Source of the DNA: an uncultured Eubacteriales bacterium
GTDB lineage: Bacteria; Bacillota; Clostridia; Lachnospirales; Lachnospiraceae
DNA length: 64,000 bases
Assembly (NCBI GenBank): GCA_900542465.1
Contig: UQNS01000001.1
Coordinates: 1 to 64,000, forward strand
Direction: 5' to 3'
Shown: one piece after another, positions 16,101-25,240 of the stretch
Position numbering within the stretch: position 1 is the first letter of the stretch
Layout of the letters: each line of letters starts with the position of its first letter
Notes under the pieces: model-generated
What the model saw: the letters and a program-made list of their open reading frames with translations, nothing else
The model's database searches: none
What the model was told of the DNA's origin: nothing
Position numbers and translations under genes: made by a program

Positions 16101-17582
16101 ATGGTTAGTTTTTTGATTTGTTTGGCTGTATTGATAGCCGGCTATTTTACCTATGGTAAATTAGTTGAAGCAACATTTTCACCAGACGACCGTGAAACGC
16201 CAGCGGTTACAATGAATGACGGTGTGGATTACGTTGTTATGCCAAAGTGGAAATTGTTTTTAGTCCAGCTGCTCAATATTGCGGGCTTAGGTCCTATATT
16301 CGGAGCAATGCAGGGAGCCCTCTGGGGGCCAGTCGTATTCGTGTGGATCACACTTGGTACGATGCTCGCCGGTGGTGTACATGATTACTTCTCAGGTATG
16401 CTTTCAGAAAGAAATGCCGGTGAATCTATTTCAGAGGTTACAGGCAGGTATCTTGGCGGCGGAATGAAGAATGTAATGAGAGTGTTTTCAGTTATTCTTC
16501 TTATTATGACAGGTACGGTATTTGCAGTAGGTCCGGCAGGTCTTATCGTTAAGCTCTTTACCGATAAGGGTGTAAGCGGTCCGGTTGCAAGCACTACGGT
16601 ATGGCTTGGAATTATTCTTATCTACTATTTTGTTGCTACATTCATTTCTATAGATAAGGTAATTGGTAAGATCTATCCTATATTTGGTATTTGTCTTATC
16701 ATCATGGCTATTGGTGTTGCATTTGGTATTTTCAGGAATGGTTATACTATTCCTGAGATATGGACGCATTTCTACAATATGCATCCAAAGGGAACGCCGA
16801 TCTGGTCATTTATGTTTATTACTGTAGCATGCGGAGCAATTTCAGGCTTCCATGCAACGCAGTCACCTCTCATGGCTCGCTGCTTAAAGAGTGAGCGCCA
16901 GGGGCGTTTCGTATTTTATGGAGCTATGACAGCTGAAGGTATTATTGCCCTTATATGGGCAGCGGCAGGAGCAGCGCTTTATAAGACTACAGGAGGTCTG
17001 AACACAGGTCTTTCTGAGATACTTGCACACGGACAGTCAGCAGCGATCTATGATGTATGTATCAAAACAATGGGTCCTGTTGGTGTAGTTCTCGCTATGC
17101 TTGGCGTAGTAGCTTGTCCTATCACCTCAGGTGATACGTCATTCCGTTCAGCAAGGCTTACTCTGGCCGACTGGTTCGGGGTAAAACAGGACTCCGCCAG
17201 GAACCGTTTTGCGCTTTGCCTGCCTGTGATCGGTGTTGGAGCTTTTCTCGGCTTTGGAAATACATTCGGTATCATCGATTACCAGGTCATCTGGAGATAT
17301 TTCAGCTGGACCAACCAGACGCTTGCTATGATCGTTCTCTGGGCTGCAGCCGTATATTTGGCCAGGGAAAAGAAGAATTTCTGGATATGTGCTCTTCCGG
17401 CTACATTTATGAGCGCCGTTTCAGTCACATATTTTGTAATGGCTCCGGAATGTCTCGGAATGATCAAAGCGCTCAGAATGAATACGACAGTCGCGTATCC
17501 GACAGGTATTATCGTGGCGGCAGTCTTCTTCTTTGTGTTCTTAAGAACAGCAAAAAGAGAAACTAATAAATTTGCAGTTTAA
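16101..17582 (+). CDS. CstA-family carbon starvation protein (peptide/pyruvate carrier)
   Basis: 493 residues, about 13-15 helices. CstA signatures: 'DGVDYVVMPKWKLFLVQLLN', 'GLGPIFGAMQGALWGPVVFV', 'GGVHDYFSGMLSERNAGESI', 'GFHATQSPLMARCLK' and 'VACPITSGDTSFRSARLTLA'. Family members (CstA, BtsT) import peptides or pyruvate during carbon limitation, coupled to protons. I choose ATG 16101 behind TTGGAGGAGAG over ATG 16071. No BtsS/LytS two-component system is nearby, so control is unclear apart from the shared 13-bp motif. Confidence 0.9.
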   Translation: MVSFLICLAVLIAGYFTYGKLVEATFSPDDRETPAVTMNDGVDYVVMPKWKLFLVQLLNIAGLGPIFGAMQGALWGPVVFVWITLGTMLAGGVHDYFSGMLSERNAGESISEVTGRYLGGGMKNVMRVFSVILLIMTGTVFAVGPAGLIVKLFTDKGVSGPVASTTVWLGIILIYYFVATFISIDKVIGKIYPIFGICLIIMAIGVAFGIFRNGYTIPEIWTHFYNMHPKGTPIWSFMFITVACGAISGFHATQSPLMARCLKSERQGRFVFYGAMTAEGIIALIWAAAGAALYKTTGGLNTGLSEILAHGQSAAIYDVCIKTMGPVGVVLAMLGVVACPITSGDTSFRSARLTLADWFGVKQDSARNRFALCLPVIGVGAFLGFGNTFGIIDYQVIWRYFSWTNQTLAMIVLWAAAVYLAREKKNFWICALPATFMSAVSVTYFVMAPECLGMIKALRMNTTVAYPTGIIVAAVFFFVFLRTAKRETNKFAV

Positions 17583-17597
17583 AAGGCAGGATTTTGA

Positions 17598-18629
17598 ATG
17601 ATATTTGCACCTAGAAATCTGGGAATGCATGCTTTAACACCGGAGGTACTTGCGGCGGATAAACGTAATTGTGAAAAGATAGGCACTTGTGGCATTGGTA
17701 AGGAAGCTATCTATCTTAACAATTTTTATTTAGACCGCGTTTACTACGTTAAATATTCCGATATAAAAAGAGTATACAAGCGTGTAGCTATGACCAGAGG
17801 CGGTTACTCCGGAAAAGGGACATTCGGTTCTATGGCATATCTTGTCGTAGAGATCGAAGGCGGACGTGAGAAGGCATGCAAATTTAAATACGAATTTGAA
17901 GTGGATAACTTCATGAAAAGGTTAAAGGAAATAGCACCGAATATCCCACAGCTTTCCAGAGAGGGTGAGAGGCGCATGGCAGAGGCTCAGGCTGAGGAAG
18001 AAAAACGTTATGTCAAGAATCTTTCAGCGGAGGCTAAGGAGTACATAAGCTCCCTGGAAAGGGCTAAAGCATATCTGGAATCGGATGGAAGCAGATCCGG
18101 AGAACTATCCCTTTCTGCAAGACAGAAAAGGATAGTCGATGGGATCCATCCAAGCTATAAGGCGGTTGCTATGGTAATATTTGCTTTAGGAATCGCAGGG
18201 ATAGGATTTGGCATATACGCCTATATGGTGAAAATGGGATTTGCGATATACTTTGTGATATTTGGTTTTGCGGCAGTATTCCTTATGATGTCATCCAATA
18301 TCCTTCCTTCGGGCAGGAATTCCAGGAAAAGTGCAGAAGCAGCCTGGGAATCTGCCAGAAATAACATGAAGTCATATATAGCAGGATATGATGACGATGG
18401 TGAGGGATTTCCAATACCGGCACAGTATGCGCACCCATCTACGCTTACACGAATGATAAGGACTATTCGTGAGGGCCGGGCTGCAACGAAGGACCAGGCT
18501 TATGAAGTTATGAAAGCGGATCTTAAGGCGCTTAATAACACAGTCACGGTAAGTAAAAAAGAATATGATGAAGTCGTTGCTATTAAACCGATGTTTTTAG
18601 TATGTGATTATCAGGATCAATTAAATTAA
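17598..18629 (+). CDS. Hypothetical membrane protein with two central helices
   Basis: 343 residues: a soluble N-terminal domain (about 1-115; 'FYLDRVYYVKYSDIKRVYKR' looks like a PH-like beta barrel), a charged helical stretch rich in Glu/Ala (120-165), two transmembrane helices (about 193-212 and 216-238), and a cytosolic helical tail. The PH-like domain plus helices layout recalls bPH-type membrane proteins, but no family is recognised with confidence. It starts 16 bases after the CstA-like gene and precedes a terminator, so the two are probably co-transcribed. Confidence 0.65.
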   Translation: MIFAPRNLGMHALTPEVLAADKRNCEKIGTCGIGKEAIYLNNFYLDRVYYVKYSDIKRVYKRVAMTRGGYSGKGTFGSMAYLVVEIEGGREKACKFKYEFEVDNFMKRLKEIAPNIPQLSREGERRMAEAQAEEEKRYVKNLSAEAKEYISSLERAKAYLESDGSRSGELSLSARQKRIVDGIHPSYKAVAMVIFALGIAGIGFGIYAYMVKMGFAIYFVIFGFAAVFLMMSSNILPSGRNSRKSAEAAWESARNNMKSYIAGYDDDGEGFPIPAQYAHPSTLTRMIRTIREGRAATKDQAYEVMKADLKALNNTVTVSKKEYDEVVAIKPMFLVCDYQDQLN

Positions 18630-18631
18630 AG

Positions 18632-18673
18632 AATGACAGATTGCTGATCTATTCAGTGGTCTGTCATTTTTTT
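18632..18673 (+). terminator. Rho-independent terminator
   Basis: AATGACAGA pairs with TCTGTCATT and runs into seven T residues. Confidence 0.85.
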
Positions 18674-18719
18674 ATTTTTTTAAAAGGCCATTGACTATAA
18701 GAAAATAGAATAGTATACT

Positions 18720-18735
18720 ATTAGCTGTCGCTAAC
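18720..18735. promoter_or_regulatory. DtxR-type 16-bp operator before the zinc operon
   Basis: ATTAGCTGTCGCTAAC is one of the eight GTTAG-N6-CTAAC-like boxes. It lies 65 bases upstream of the zinc-binding protein gene and directly next to a Fur-type box. Confidence 0.6.
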
Positions 18736-18741
18736 AAATAT

Positions 18742-18760
18742 GAAAATGATTTTCATTTTC
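18742..18760. promoter_or_regulatory. Fur/Zur-type box before the zinc operon
   Basis: GAAAATGATTTTCATTTTC fits the Fur-family 19-bp pattern GATAATGATAATCATTATC closely, with an ATGAtttTCAT core. Position, 40 bases before the gene, suits repression by Zur or Fur. Confidence 0.7.
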
Positions 18761-18800
18761 AAAAAATGGAGAATATAGTTGTTAGAATTGGGAGAAAATA

Positions 18801-19763
18801 ATGAAAAAGAAGAGTTTTGGGATATTAATTGCATTGATGTCTGTGTTTGTTATATGTATGTCAGTTCTGAGCGGGTGCGGACGGAATGATCGGAAAAACG
18901 TTGAGACGGAGTCTGTGAAGGCTGATGCAGGAGAAAAAAAGATAGTTTATACTACCTTCTTCCCGGTATACGATCTGACAAAAAGGATCGTTGGAGACAA
19001 GATGGAGGTAAAGACTATTATCAAGGGCAGTCAGGAACCACACGACTTTGAACTTCAGACAAGTGATATGGCAGATATCTCCAAGGCAGATATGGTCGTT
19101 TATAACGGTGCTAATATGGAGAACTTTATCCCTGACCTGAAGAAGGCTGCTAAAAACGATGATAAGTTCTTAGATCTCTCACAGGGACTTACCTTGCTGG
19201 AGACGAGTGGTGACGGACTTGAAACTAATAAACATGACCGAGTTAATCCGCATACATGGCTTAGCGTGAAGAATGCCCAGGTACAGCTTGATACTATTTA
19301 TAAGAAGGTAGTGTCTATGGATCCGAAAAACAAGGATTATTATAAGGCGAACCTGGAATCTTCTCTTAAGGAGTTCAAAGCTCTGGATAGCAGATTTGAA
19401 ACAGAACTTTCAAAAGTGAAGAGCAAGGAAAAATATTTCGTAGTCTCACATGCAGCGTTTAATTATCTTGCAAAAGACTATGGGTTGAAACAGGTAGCGG
19501 TTACAGGGATCTCACCTGAAGAGGAACCGTCAGCCAAGCAGCTTGCCACTATAGCAGATTTCGTAAAGAAGCATAATATAAGCACCGTTTTCTTCGAAGG
19601 TAAGGCAACGCCTAAGGTTGCGGAAACGCTGGCGAAGAATACGAATACGAAAACGGCAGCACTTTATACGATGGAAAGCTTAACAGACGCTGAAGTAAAA
19701 ATGGGATACCTTAAGCTTATGGAACACAATTTACAAGAACTGGTGAAATCGTTTAATGAATAA
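18801..19763 (+). CDS. znuA: Zinc ABC transporter substrate-binding lipoprotein (ZnuA/AdcA type)
   Basis: 320 residues. Signal peptide with lipobox ending at Cys26 (SVLSGC). This cluster A-I binding protein shows metal ligands His81 (QEPHDFE), His151 (NPHTW), His217 (SHAAFNY) and probably Glu292 (TMESL). The third His, where manganese binders usually have Glu, points to zinc. The ribosome site GGGAGAAAATA precedes ATG 18801. It begins a four-gene unit with ATPase, permease and a histidine-triad lipoprotein. A DtxR-type and a Fur/Zur-type box lie upstream, so expression is likely raised when metal is scarce. Confidence 0.9.
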   Translation: MKKKSFGILIALMSVFVICMSVLSGCGRNDRKNVETESVKADAGEKKIVYTTFFPVYDLTKRIVGDKMEVKTIIKGSQEPHDFELQTSDMADISKADMVVYNGANMENFIPDLKKAAKNDDKFLDLSQGLTLLETSGDGLETNKHDRVNPHTWLSVKNAQVQLDTIYKKVVSMDPKNKDYYKANLESSLKEFKALDSRFETELSKVKSKEKYFVVSHAAFNYLAKDYGLKQVAVTGISPEEEPSAKQLATIADFVKKHNISTVFFEGKATPKVAETLAKNTNTKTAALYTMESLTDAEVKMGYLKLMEHNLQELVKSFNE

Positions 19764-20436
19764 GATATTGGAGATATCGGGACTTACATTCTCCTATGGA
19801 GACGGACCGATCTTAAAAGAGCTGGACTGCACAGTAGCAGAAGGAGAGTTTACAGCCATTATAGGTGATAATGGTGCAGGCAAGTCAACCTTGTTAGATC
19901 TTATCCTGGGAAATTTAAAGGCAGGATCAGGAGAGATCAGATTATTTGGGGATCCTGTAAGGAAGAACGATCATTATGGGGATATAGCCTATATTTCTCA
20001 GAATTCGGTCATGGGATATAAAAATTTTCCTACGACTATAGAAGAAGTCATAAAGATCCACATGAAACACCTGAAGGTCAAGGCTGATATAGAAAAATAT
20101 CTGGGGATGATGGAACTTGAGAAGCATGCTAAAAAGATGCTCAGAGAGCTGTCAGGAGGCCAGCTTCAGAGGGTAGGGCTCCTGCTTGCCATGATCAAGG
20201 ATGCCGGACTGATTATTTTAGATGAACCCACAACGGGAGTGGATAAGAAATTCTCACACGAATTATACATTATTCTCCGTCGTCTGGCAGATTCCGGCAA
20301 AACCATACTGATGGTCACTCACCATTTGTCAGAGGTAAATGAGTTCGTTGACCGTGTACTTCAGATAAAAGATGGTAAATGTATAGAATGTCATGAATCA
20401 GAATGGAAAGACAGTCTGAGAGGTGGCTTATGCTAG
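19756..20436 (+). CDS. znuC: Metal ABC transporter ATP-binding protein (ZnuC type)
   Basis: 226 residues with Walker A GDNGAGKST (about 36-44), Q-loop 'YISQNS', signature LSGGQ (about 132), Walker B 'LIILDEPT' and switch His in 'MVTHH'. It powers zinc import with the neighbouring permease and lipoprotein. The start overlaps the binding-protein gene by eight bases, and its 3' end overlaps the permease start. Confidence 0.92.
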   Translation: MNKILEISGLTFSYGDGPILKELDCTVAEGEFTAIIGDNGAGKSTLLDLILGNLKAGSGEIRLFGDPVRKNDHYGDIAYISQNSVMGYKNFPTTIEEVIKIHMKHLKVKADIEKYLGMMELEKHAKKMLRELSGGQLQRVGLLLAMIKDAGLIILDEPTTGVDKKFSHELYIILRRLADSGKTILMVTHHLSEVNEFVDRVLQIKDGKCIECHESEWKDSLRGGLC

Positions 20437-21227
20437 ATATTTTTAATTATGAGTTTATGAGGAGAGCTTTTATAGTGGGGACTCTCCTGGCAGTAATTCT
20501 TCCGTGTATGGGACAGACGATACTTCTTAAGCGTCTGTCGATGATGGGAGATACTCTGTCGCATTCATCTCTTGCAGGAGTAGCTATTGGTTTATGTGCG
20601 GGTATCAACCCGCTTGCCGGATCTATAATAGCCTGTATAGCTGCAGGCCTAAGTATAGAATTTATAAGGAACAAGCTGAAAGCTTATCAGGAGATATCGA
20701 CTGTGATCATTCTGGCAGCATCGATAGGTATCGCAGGTATTTTTACAAGCTTTACGAAAAACAGCAATTCGATAAGCTCATATCTTTTCGGATCGATAGT
20801 GACGATAACAGACATGGAATTTTACATGGTCATTGGCGTGTCAGCAGGTGTCGTTATAGTGTATAAGCTCATCTATAACCGATTATACCTGGCAGTTTTC
20901 GATCCTAAAGCTGCGCCGATATTAGGGATCAACACGAAGGTCATTAATTTTGTATTTACCTTCCTTAGCGCAGTGGCCATATCTATTTCAGCTAAAACGA
21001 TAGGATCGCTTATTGTATCATCATTACTGGTAATACCGGTAATATGCGCGATGCAGTTTACAAGGACCTATAAGCAGACCTTATTTACATCGATCGGCCT
21101 GTCAATCGCATTTGTTTATGCGGGACTTATCGTTTCATATATTCACAACCTTAAACCGGGTTCAGTAATTGTTTTAATTGCAGTTGGGGTTTTAATAACT
21201 GCAATGTTGTTCAGGAAAAAACATTGA
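20430..21227 (+). CDS. znuB: Metal ABC transporter permease (ZnuB type, ABC-3 family)
   Basis: 265 residues with 7-9 helices. ABC-3 family features are 'KRLSMMGDTLSHSSLAGVAI' near the N-terminus and 'AKTIGSLIVSSLLVIPVICA' near the C-terminal coupling region. I choose ATG 20430, behind GAGAGGTGG, which overlaps the ATPase gene; the longer frame from 20403 has no site. Channel component of the zinc importer. Confidence 0.92.
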   Translation: MLDIFNYEFMRRAFIVGTLLAVILPCMGQTILLKRLSMMGDTLSHSSLAGVAIGLCAGINPLAGSIIACIAAGLSIEFIRNKLKAYQEISTVIILAASIGIAGIFTSFTKNSNSISSYLFGSIVTITDMEFYMVIGVSAGVVIVYKLIYNRLYLAVFDPKAAPILGINTKVINFVFTFLSAVAISISAKTIGSLIVSSLLVIPVICAMQFTRTYKQTLFTSIGLSIAFVYAGLIVSYIHNLKPGSVIVLIAVGVLITAMLFRKKH

Positions 21228-21243
21228 TAAAAAGGAGAGGAAA

Positions 21244-23079
21244 ATGAAAGGGAAAATAATAAAGCTTAACTGCGTGCTTGCGGCATCAGCAGCTTCATTC
21301 ATTCTGGCATCATGCGGAAATAATACCCCTAAAAAGCCGGAAGAAACAGTGGCGGCAGCAGAAAATACTAAGACTGCATTTGTTGAAAAGGATACAAAGT
21401 ATGCCGCGGATAATACAACGACCGTTCTGATCGATGATCCTGTAATTAATAAAGACGACATCGTAAAGGTCGTTAAGCACGGAGACCACTGGCATGTTTT
21501 CACAAGTGACGGCAAGGAACATATTACATACACTGATCCTAGCCGGATGAAGAGTGGGCAGACTATGGAAATGGTCAGTGTTGTTTCACTTGAAGCTTTA
21601 AGAGGAATGAAAGTTTCAAGTATAAAGGTCCATGGAGACCACTGGCATGTATTGACAGCAGACGGCAGAGAGTTCCTTACCTATGAGGATCCGTCAGCAC
21701 TTTTCCCTAATGTTGCTATTGGCAAGTATACAGGGGAGGATCATCATGCAAGCCAGGGAACAGGCAGTATAAATACGAATACGGACAGAGTCGTAAGAAT
21801 TTTAAAACATGGTGACCATTATCATGTCTATACATCTAGTGGAAACGAATATGTTACTTACACTGATCCAAGATCTATGTATCCTGGTGCAGAGTACGGA
21901 ACATATGTAGGAGATCATGATGATCATAAACATGATAAGGATGGAAATGAGTTTATTTCTCATAAGACGAAGAAACCTGAAGCATCCAGACCATCAACTC
22001 CGTCAAAGCCTGGAAACAGCGGAGGAATTAAATTTATCAGCGTTGTTTCTCTTGATAAGTTAAAGGGACTGGATGTCGAAAAAATACTTAAGCATGATGA
22101 TCATTATCATGTATATACCAGAGATGGTAAAGAGTATTTAACGCATGACGATCCATCGGGCCTCTTCCCGCATATCAAGATCGGCAAATTTGAAGGAAAG
22201 CATGGAGATCATGATCATCACAATCACCACGATCATCATGAGCATAAGGATGACAATCATGGAGAAAGACCGGATCCGGATAAGTATCTTTCAATAACTC
22301 CGTTTCCTAATGATCCGTCAGATCCTAAACGTGTTGTGAAGATCGCAAAGCATGGAAATCACTGGCATTTATATCATGCTGATGATACGGAGTCTGTTGT
22401 TTACAAAGATCCGAGTCTAGCATACCCGGGAATTAAGATTGAAGACTATTCAGAGGATTATGGCAAGAATGTAGATGAAAGCGAGATGTTCAGCTATGAT
22501 AGCGTTAAGGCTGAGAAAATAGTTCCTCTTAGTTATATGAAATATGGAGGAATGATCTATGCAACGGGATTTGACAGAGGAAATGACGAGTTTATAGTAC
22601 CTCACCAGAATCACTTCCATAATATAAAGATTAAAACTATAATAGGTCTTGCTAAAGATGGAGATGTGTTCAATGGGTATACTGCAAGGCAGGTAGTAGC
22701 TACACTTAAGTACTATCTGGAACATCCGGAGGAGAGGCCTAAGAAGGCAGGCTGGGGAGACAGCAAGGATGAAACTGAACACGGCAAGATTGAAACAGCT
22801 CAGACGCTCAAGCTTAAAATGGAATTCCTGATGGCATATTATAATATGCCATCAACAAAGGAGGAACATATGCAGAGAATAGGTTCTTCGATCTATGTTT
22901 ATACGCCTAAGAAGACACTGGCGATAGAACTGTCCGATCTGGAAATCGTAGATGGTGTGGTAAAGCCGATAGTAGAACTGCCTAAGGTTCCGGGTGAGGA
23001 TAAAAAGCCAACACAGCCGGAAAAACCTGCAGCTAAACCTGAGGCTCCTTCTTCATCAGAGAAGCCGGATAAGAATTAA
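21244..23079 (+). CDS. Histidine-triad (Pht-type) zinc-scavenging lipoprotein, prematurely stopped
   Basis: 611 residues. Lipobox LASC ends at Cys24. The protein has five repeats of the form HGDHWHV-x-T-x-DG-(K/R)-E, with HxxHxH triads starting at about His79, 130, 189, 284 and 370, plus HQNHFH near 455, and a His-rich segment at 319-339. This is the architecture of streptococcal PhtA/B/D/E proteins, which capture zinc and pass it to AdcA-like binding proteins. Its place at the end of the zinc ABC operon supports this. The ribosome site AAAGGAGAGG is excellent. A TAA at 23077-23079 interrupts a frame that stays open for another 66 codons, so the native protein was probably about 678 residues. 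Confidence 0.88.
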   Translation: MKGKIIKLNCVLAASAASFILASCGNNTPKKPEETVAAAENTKTAFVEKDTKYAADNTTTVLIDDPVINKDDIVKVVKHGDHWHVFTSDGKEHITYTDPSRMKSGQTMEMVSVVSLEALRGMKVSSIKVHGDHWHVLTADGREFLTYEDPSALFPNVAIGKYTGEDHHASQGTGSINTNTDRVVRILKHGDHYHVYTSSGNEYVTYTDPRSMYPGAEYGTYVGDHDDHKHDKDGNEFISHKTKKPEASRPSTPSKPGNSGGIKFISVVSLDKLKGLDVEKILKHDDHYHVYTRDGKEYLTHDDPSGLFPHIKIGKFEGKHGDHDHHNHHDHHEHKDDNHGERPDPDKYLSITPFPNDPSDPKRVVKIAKHGNHWHLYHADDTESVVYKDPSLAYPGIKIEDYSEDYGKNVDESEMFSYDSVKAEKIVPLSYMKYGGMIYATGFDRGNDEFIVPHQNHFHNIKIKTIIGLAKDGDVFNGYTARQVVATLKYYLEHPEERPKKAGWGDSKDETEHGKIETAQTLKLKMEFLMAYYNMPSTKEEHMQRIGSSIYVYTPKKTLAIELSDLEIVDGVVKPIVELPKVPGEDKKPTQPEKPAAKPEAPSSSEKPDKN

Positions 23080-23280
23080 AGACCTAAAATGACTCCGGAA
23101 GAAGAGAGTGCACGGATAAGTAAACTGTCACAGAAATACGGAATGACAGAGGATGAGTTTATCGATGCATTGTTCAATATTCCGGATGCAAGAATGAGCA
23201 ATTCTACTTTTGATGATAATGGGATCATCACCGTAGGAAATATTAAATATGACTTCCGCACAGGAAAGAAGATAGGCTAA
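23080..23280 (+). pseudogene. Severed C-terminal tail of the histidine-triad protein
   Basis: Directly after TAA 23077-23079 the same frame reads 'RPKMTPEEESARISKLSQKY' and continues to the TAA at 23278-23280 ('NIKYDFRTGKKIG'). An ATG at 23089 exists but has no ribosome site. The in-frame continuity argues for a nonsense mutation (GAA or AAA to TAA) in one longer gene. A separate 63-residue gene is the alternative. Confidence 0.6.
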
Positions 23281-23307
23281 TCATAACTTAGAAAAATTAC
23301 CCCTCTC

Positions 23308-23337
23308 AAGGCCAGGAACAATATCCCTGGCCTTTTG
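23308..23337 (+). terminator. Terminator of the zinc operon
   Basis: AAGGCCAGG pairs with CCTGGCCTT followed by TTTT-rich sequence. Confidence 0.85.
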
Positions 23338-23364
23338 TATTTATCATTATGATTTAAATGTCCG

Positions 23365-23380
23365 GTTAACTTAAACTAAC
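23365..23380. promoter_or_regulatory. Weak DtxR-type box before the NifX-like gene
   Basis: GTTAACTTAAACTAAC differs from GTTAG-N6-CTAAC at one arm position. It stands 53 bases before ATG 23434. Confidence 0.4.
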
Positions 23381-23433
23381 TGATGTGATAGAATATTTCT
23401 GAAAAAATAAAAAAGAAAAGGAATTTGATAATT

Positions 23434-23778
23434 ATGCGAGTAGCGGTTACTTATGACAATGGAAATATTCAGCAGCATTTTGGAAGCACCGAGTTTTTTA
23501 AGATCTTCAATATAGAAGATGGAAGAATAGTGAGCAGTGACATCATCAGTACCAACGGGAAGGGGCATAGAGAACTTATTCCCGTTGTAGAAGCCCTTGA
23601 CGTCGACGCGGTCATCTGCGGAGGTCTTGGAATGCCGATCAAAGAAGCAATAGAAAATTCGGGCAAGAAGCTTTATGTCGGAGTGACAGGAGATGCAGAC
23701 AAGGCCGTAAGCCAGATGCTTGACGGAAGTATTGAAGTTAATGAGGGTGCAGTGCATACCTGCTCCCACGGTCATTAA
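23434..23778 (+). CDS. NifX/NifB-type dinitrogenase iron-molybdenum cofactor domain protein
   Basis: 114 residues matching the small Nif-Mo-cofactor-binding fold: 'VAVTYDNGNIQQHFGSTEFF', 'VDAVICGGLGMPIKEAIENS' and 'LYVGVTGDADKAVSQML', with a His/Cys end (HTCSHGH) that could bind metal. Free-standing copies are widespread in non-nitrogen-fixing anaerobes and are thought to carry iron-sulfur or metal clusters. No other nif genes are present. I choose ATG 23434, after AAAAGGAATT. Confidence 0.8.
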   Translation: MRVAVTYDNGNIQQHFGSTEFFKIFNIEDGRIVSSDIISTNGKGHRELIPVVEALDVDAVICGGLGMPIKEAIENSGKKLYVGVTGDADKAVSQMLDGSIEVNEGAVHTCSHGH

Positions 23779-23783
23779 TGATC

Positions 23784-23846
23784 AAACATAAAAACCCACC
23801 TGTGGCACACTATTTATAATGCCGCAGGCGGGTTTCTTTATGTTTT
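23784..23846. terminator. Bidirectional terminator between convergent genes
   Basis: AAACATAAAAACCC...CTGTGGC pairs with GCCGCAGGCGGG...TTTATGTTT. It serves the NifX-like gene and the symporter gene on the other strand. Confidence 0.75.
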
Positions 23847-25063
23847 TAATTCCGGATATCTGAGTCCGATTTTTTTGAAGATCGCTTATCTATCTTGTCA
23901 ACAATAGCTGCGATAGCCTGATCACCGGTTATATTGCAGGCTGTTCCGAAACTGTCCTGTGACAGGTGGAGAGCGATAATAAGTTCTCCCATACTAGGTG
24001 TAAAGCCGAGCATGGATTTGATAATGCCAAGAGCGGCCATAACGCCGCCCCCGGGAACTCCCGGAGCAGCAACCATCGTTACACCGAGCATTAAGATGAA
24101 TGGCACGTAAGCAGAAAGTGCAGGCAAAGTGCCTGTTGCCAGCAGTATACCCATTGAACCTAAAACAAGGCAGATAGTATCACCTGCTAAATGGATAGTA
24201 GCACAAAGCGGAATAACGAAGTTCCTCACATCAGCTGAGATGCTGTTTGCTTCAGCACTTTTCAGATTGAAAGGAATGGTAGCAGCGGATGATTGTGTTC
24301 CAAGTGCTGCAAAATAGGCAGGAAAGATATTTTTAATATCTCTGAAACGATTTTGACCTGTCGTGACAGATGCAATGAGGAACTGGAGCAATATATAGCT
24401 GATCTGCAGAGCAAGTATCATTCCATACAATTTGGCAAGCATCAGGATCGTGGGCGCAAGCTGTCCGGAAGCGGCGATCTTGATAAATGTACCGGCTATA
24501 TAGAAAGGAATTAAGGGAATGATCACTTTTTCAAGTACAAGAGTGATGATCTTCTTAAAATCGACCATGACATTCATCATGTAAGGTGTATTTGTATTGG
24601 CCATAGCAAGTCCAAGTACGAATGCAAGGATGAGAGCTGTCATGACCGGAAATACAGGATCAAAATGCAATGAGAAAAGAACGCTGAATTCAGTACCTTT
24701 AACAACATCTCCATTTACCCTGGAAATCAAAGAAGGAAGGATCGCCTGCCCGAGAAAAAAGGCTATAAATCCGGCAACTATAGTTGAAAGATATGATAGA
24801 CCGATAGTTATGGAAAAAAGTTTATTAGCTTTTTTGCCGAGCTCCGCAAGACCTGTTGCAACAAATGCAACTATCAGAAGCGGAATAATAAAGTTTAAGA
24901 ATGTTGAAAAGATTAAAGTTAAAGTCGCTGTTAAGCGAACGAAGAATATAAATGGAGCGGCTCCGGCCACTCCGAATATCTGTCCCAGGCTTCCTATAAA
25001 TATACCAAGACCGATACCGATCATTAATCTTGGAAGCAGGCCAAGACGACGCTTTTTATTCAC
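23846..25063 (-). CDS. Dicarboxylate/amino acid:cation symporter (DAACS family)
   Basis: 405 residues, eight helices and two re-entrant loops of the GltP/SstT fold. Features include 'SAATIPFNL' in the HP1-like region, 'HLAGDTICLVLGSMG' and 'APGVPGGGVMAALGI' in the HP2-like loop. It imports glutamate, aspartate, serine or dicarboxylates with sodium or protons. The start is GTG 25063 behind AAGGAGG with a 6-base spacer; no ATG fits. Substrate is undecided. Confidence 0.88.
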   Translation of the reverse strand: MNKKRRLGLLPRLMIGIGLGIFIGSLGQIFGVAGAAPFIFFVRLTATLTLIFSTFLNFIIPLLIVAFVATGLAELGKKANKLFSITIGLSYLSTIVAGFIAFFLGQAILPSLISRVNGDVVKGTEFSVLFSLHFDPVFPVMTALILAFVLGLAMANTNTPYMMNVMVDFKKIITLVLEKVIIPLIPFYIAGTFIKIAASGQLAPTILMLAKLYGMILALQISYILLQFLIASVTTGQNRFRDIKNIFPAYFAALGTQSSAATIPFNLKSAEANSISADVRNFVIPLCATIHLAGDTICLVLGSMGILLATGTLPALSAYVPFILMLGVTMVAAPGVPGGGVMAALGIIKSMLGFTPSMGELIIALHLSQDSFGTACNITGDQAIAAIVDKIDKRSSKKSDSDIRN

Positions 25064-25240
25064 AATGTTTCCTCCTTAGCAGTGAAGTGCATAGAATACA
25101 TTCTATAATAAAAAAATTATAAATAACAGATATATATTTATTGTTCATAAAGAATATAGGCCATCATGTGTGCATATTGCGGTAGATAATTAAATAAGCT
25201 AAAATCAATTGGAACAAAAAATAGAAAAGGTGAACGATAA

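Noticed and set aside
22200..22260. His-rich tract of the zinc lipoprotein as a CRISPR-like or tandem DNA repeat
   Set aside because: The repetition is at the protein level (CAT/CAC codons) inside one open frame, not spaced identical DNA repeats.
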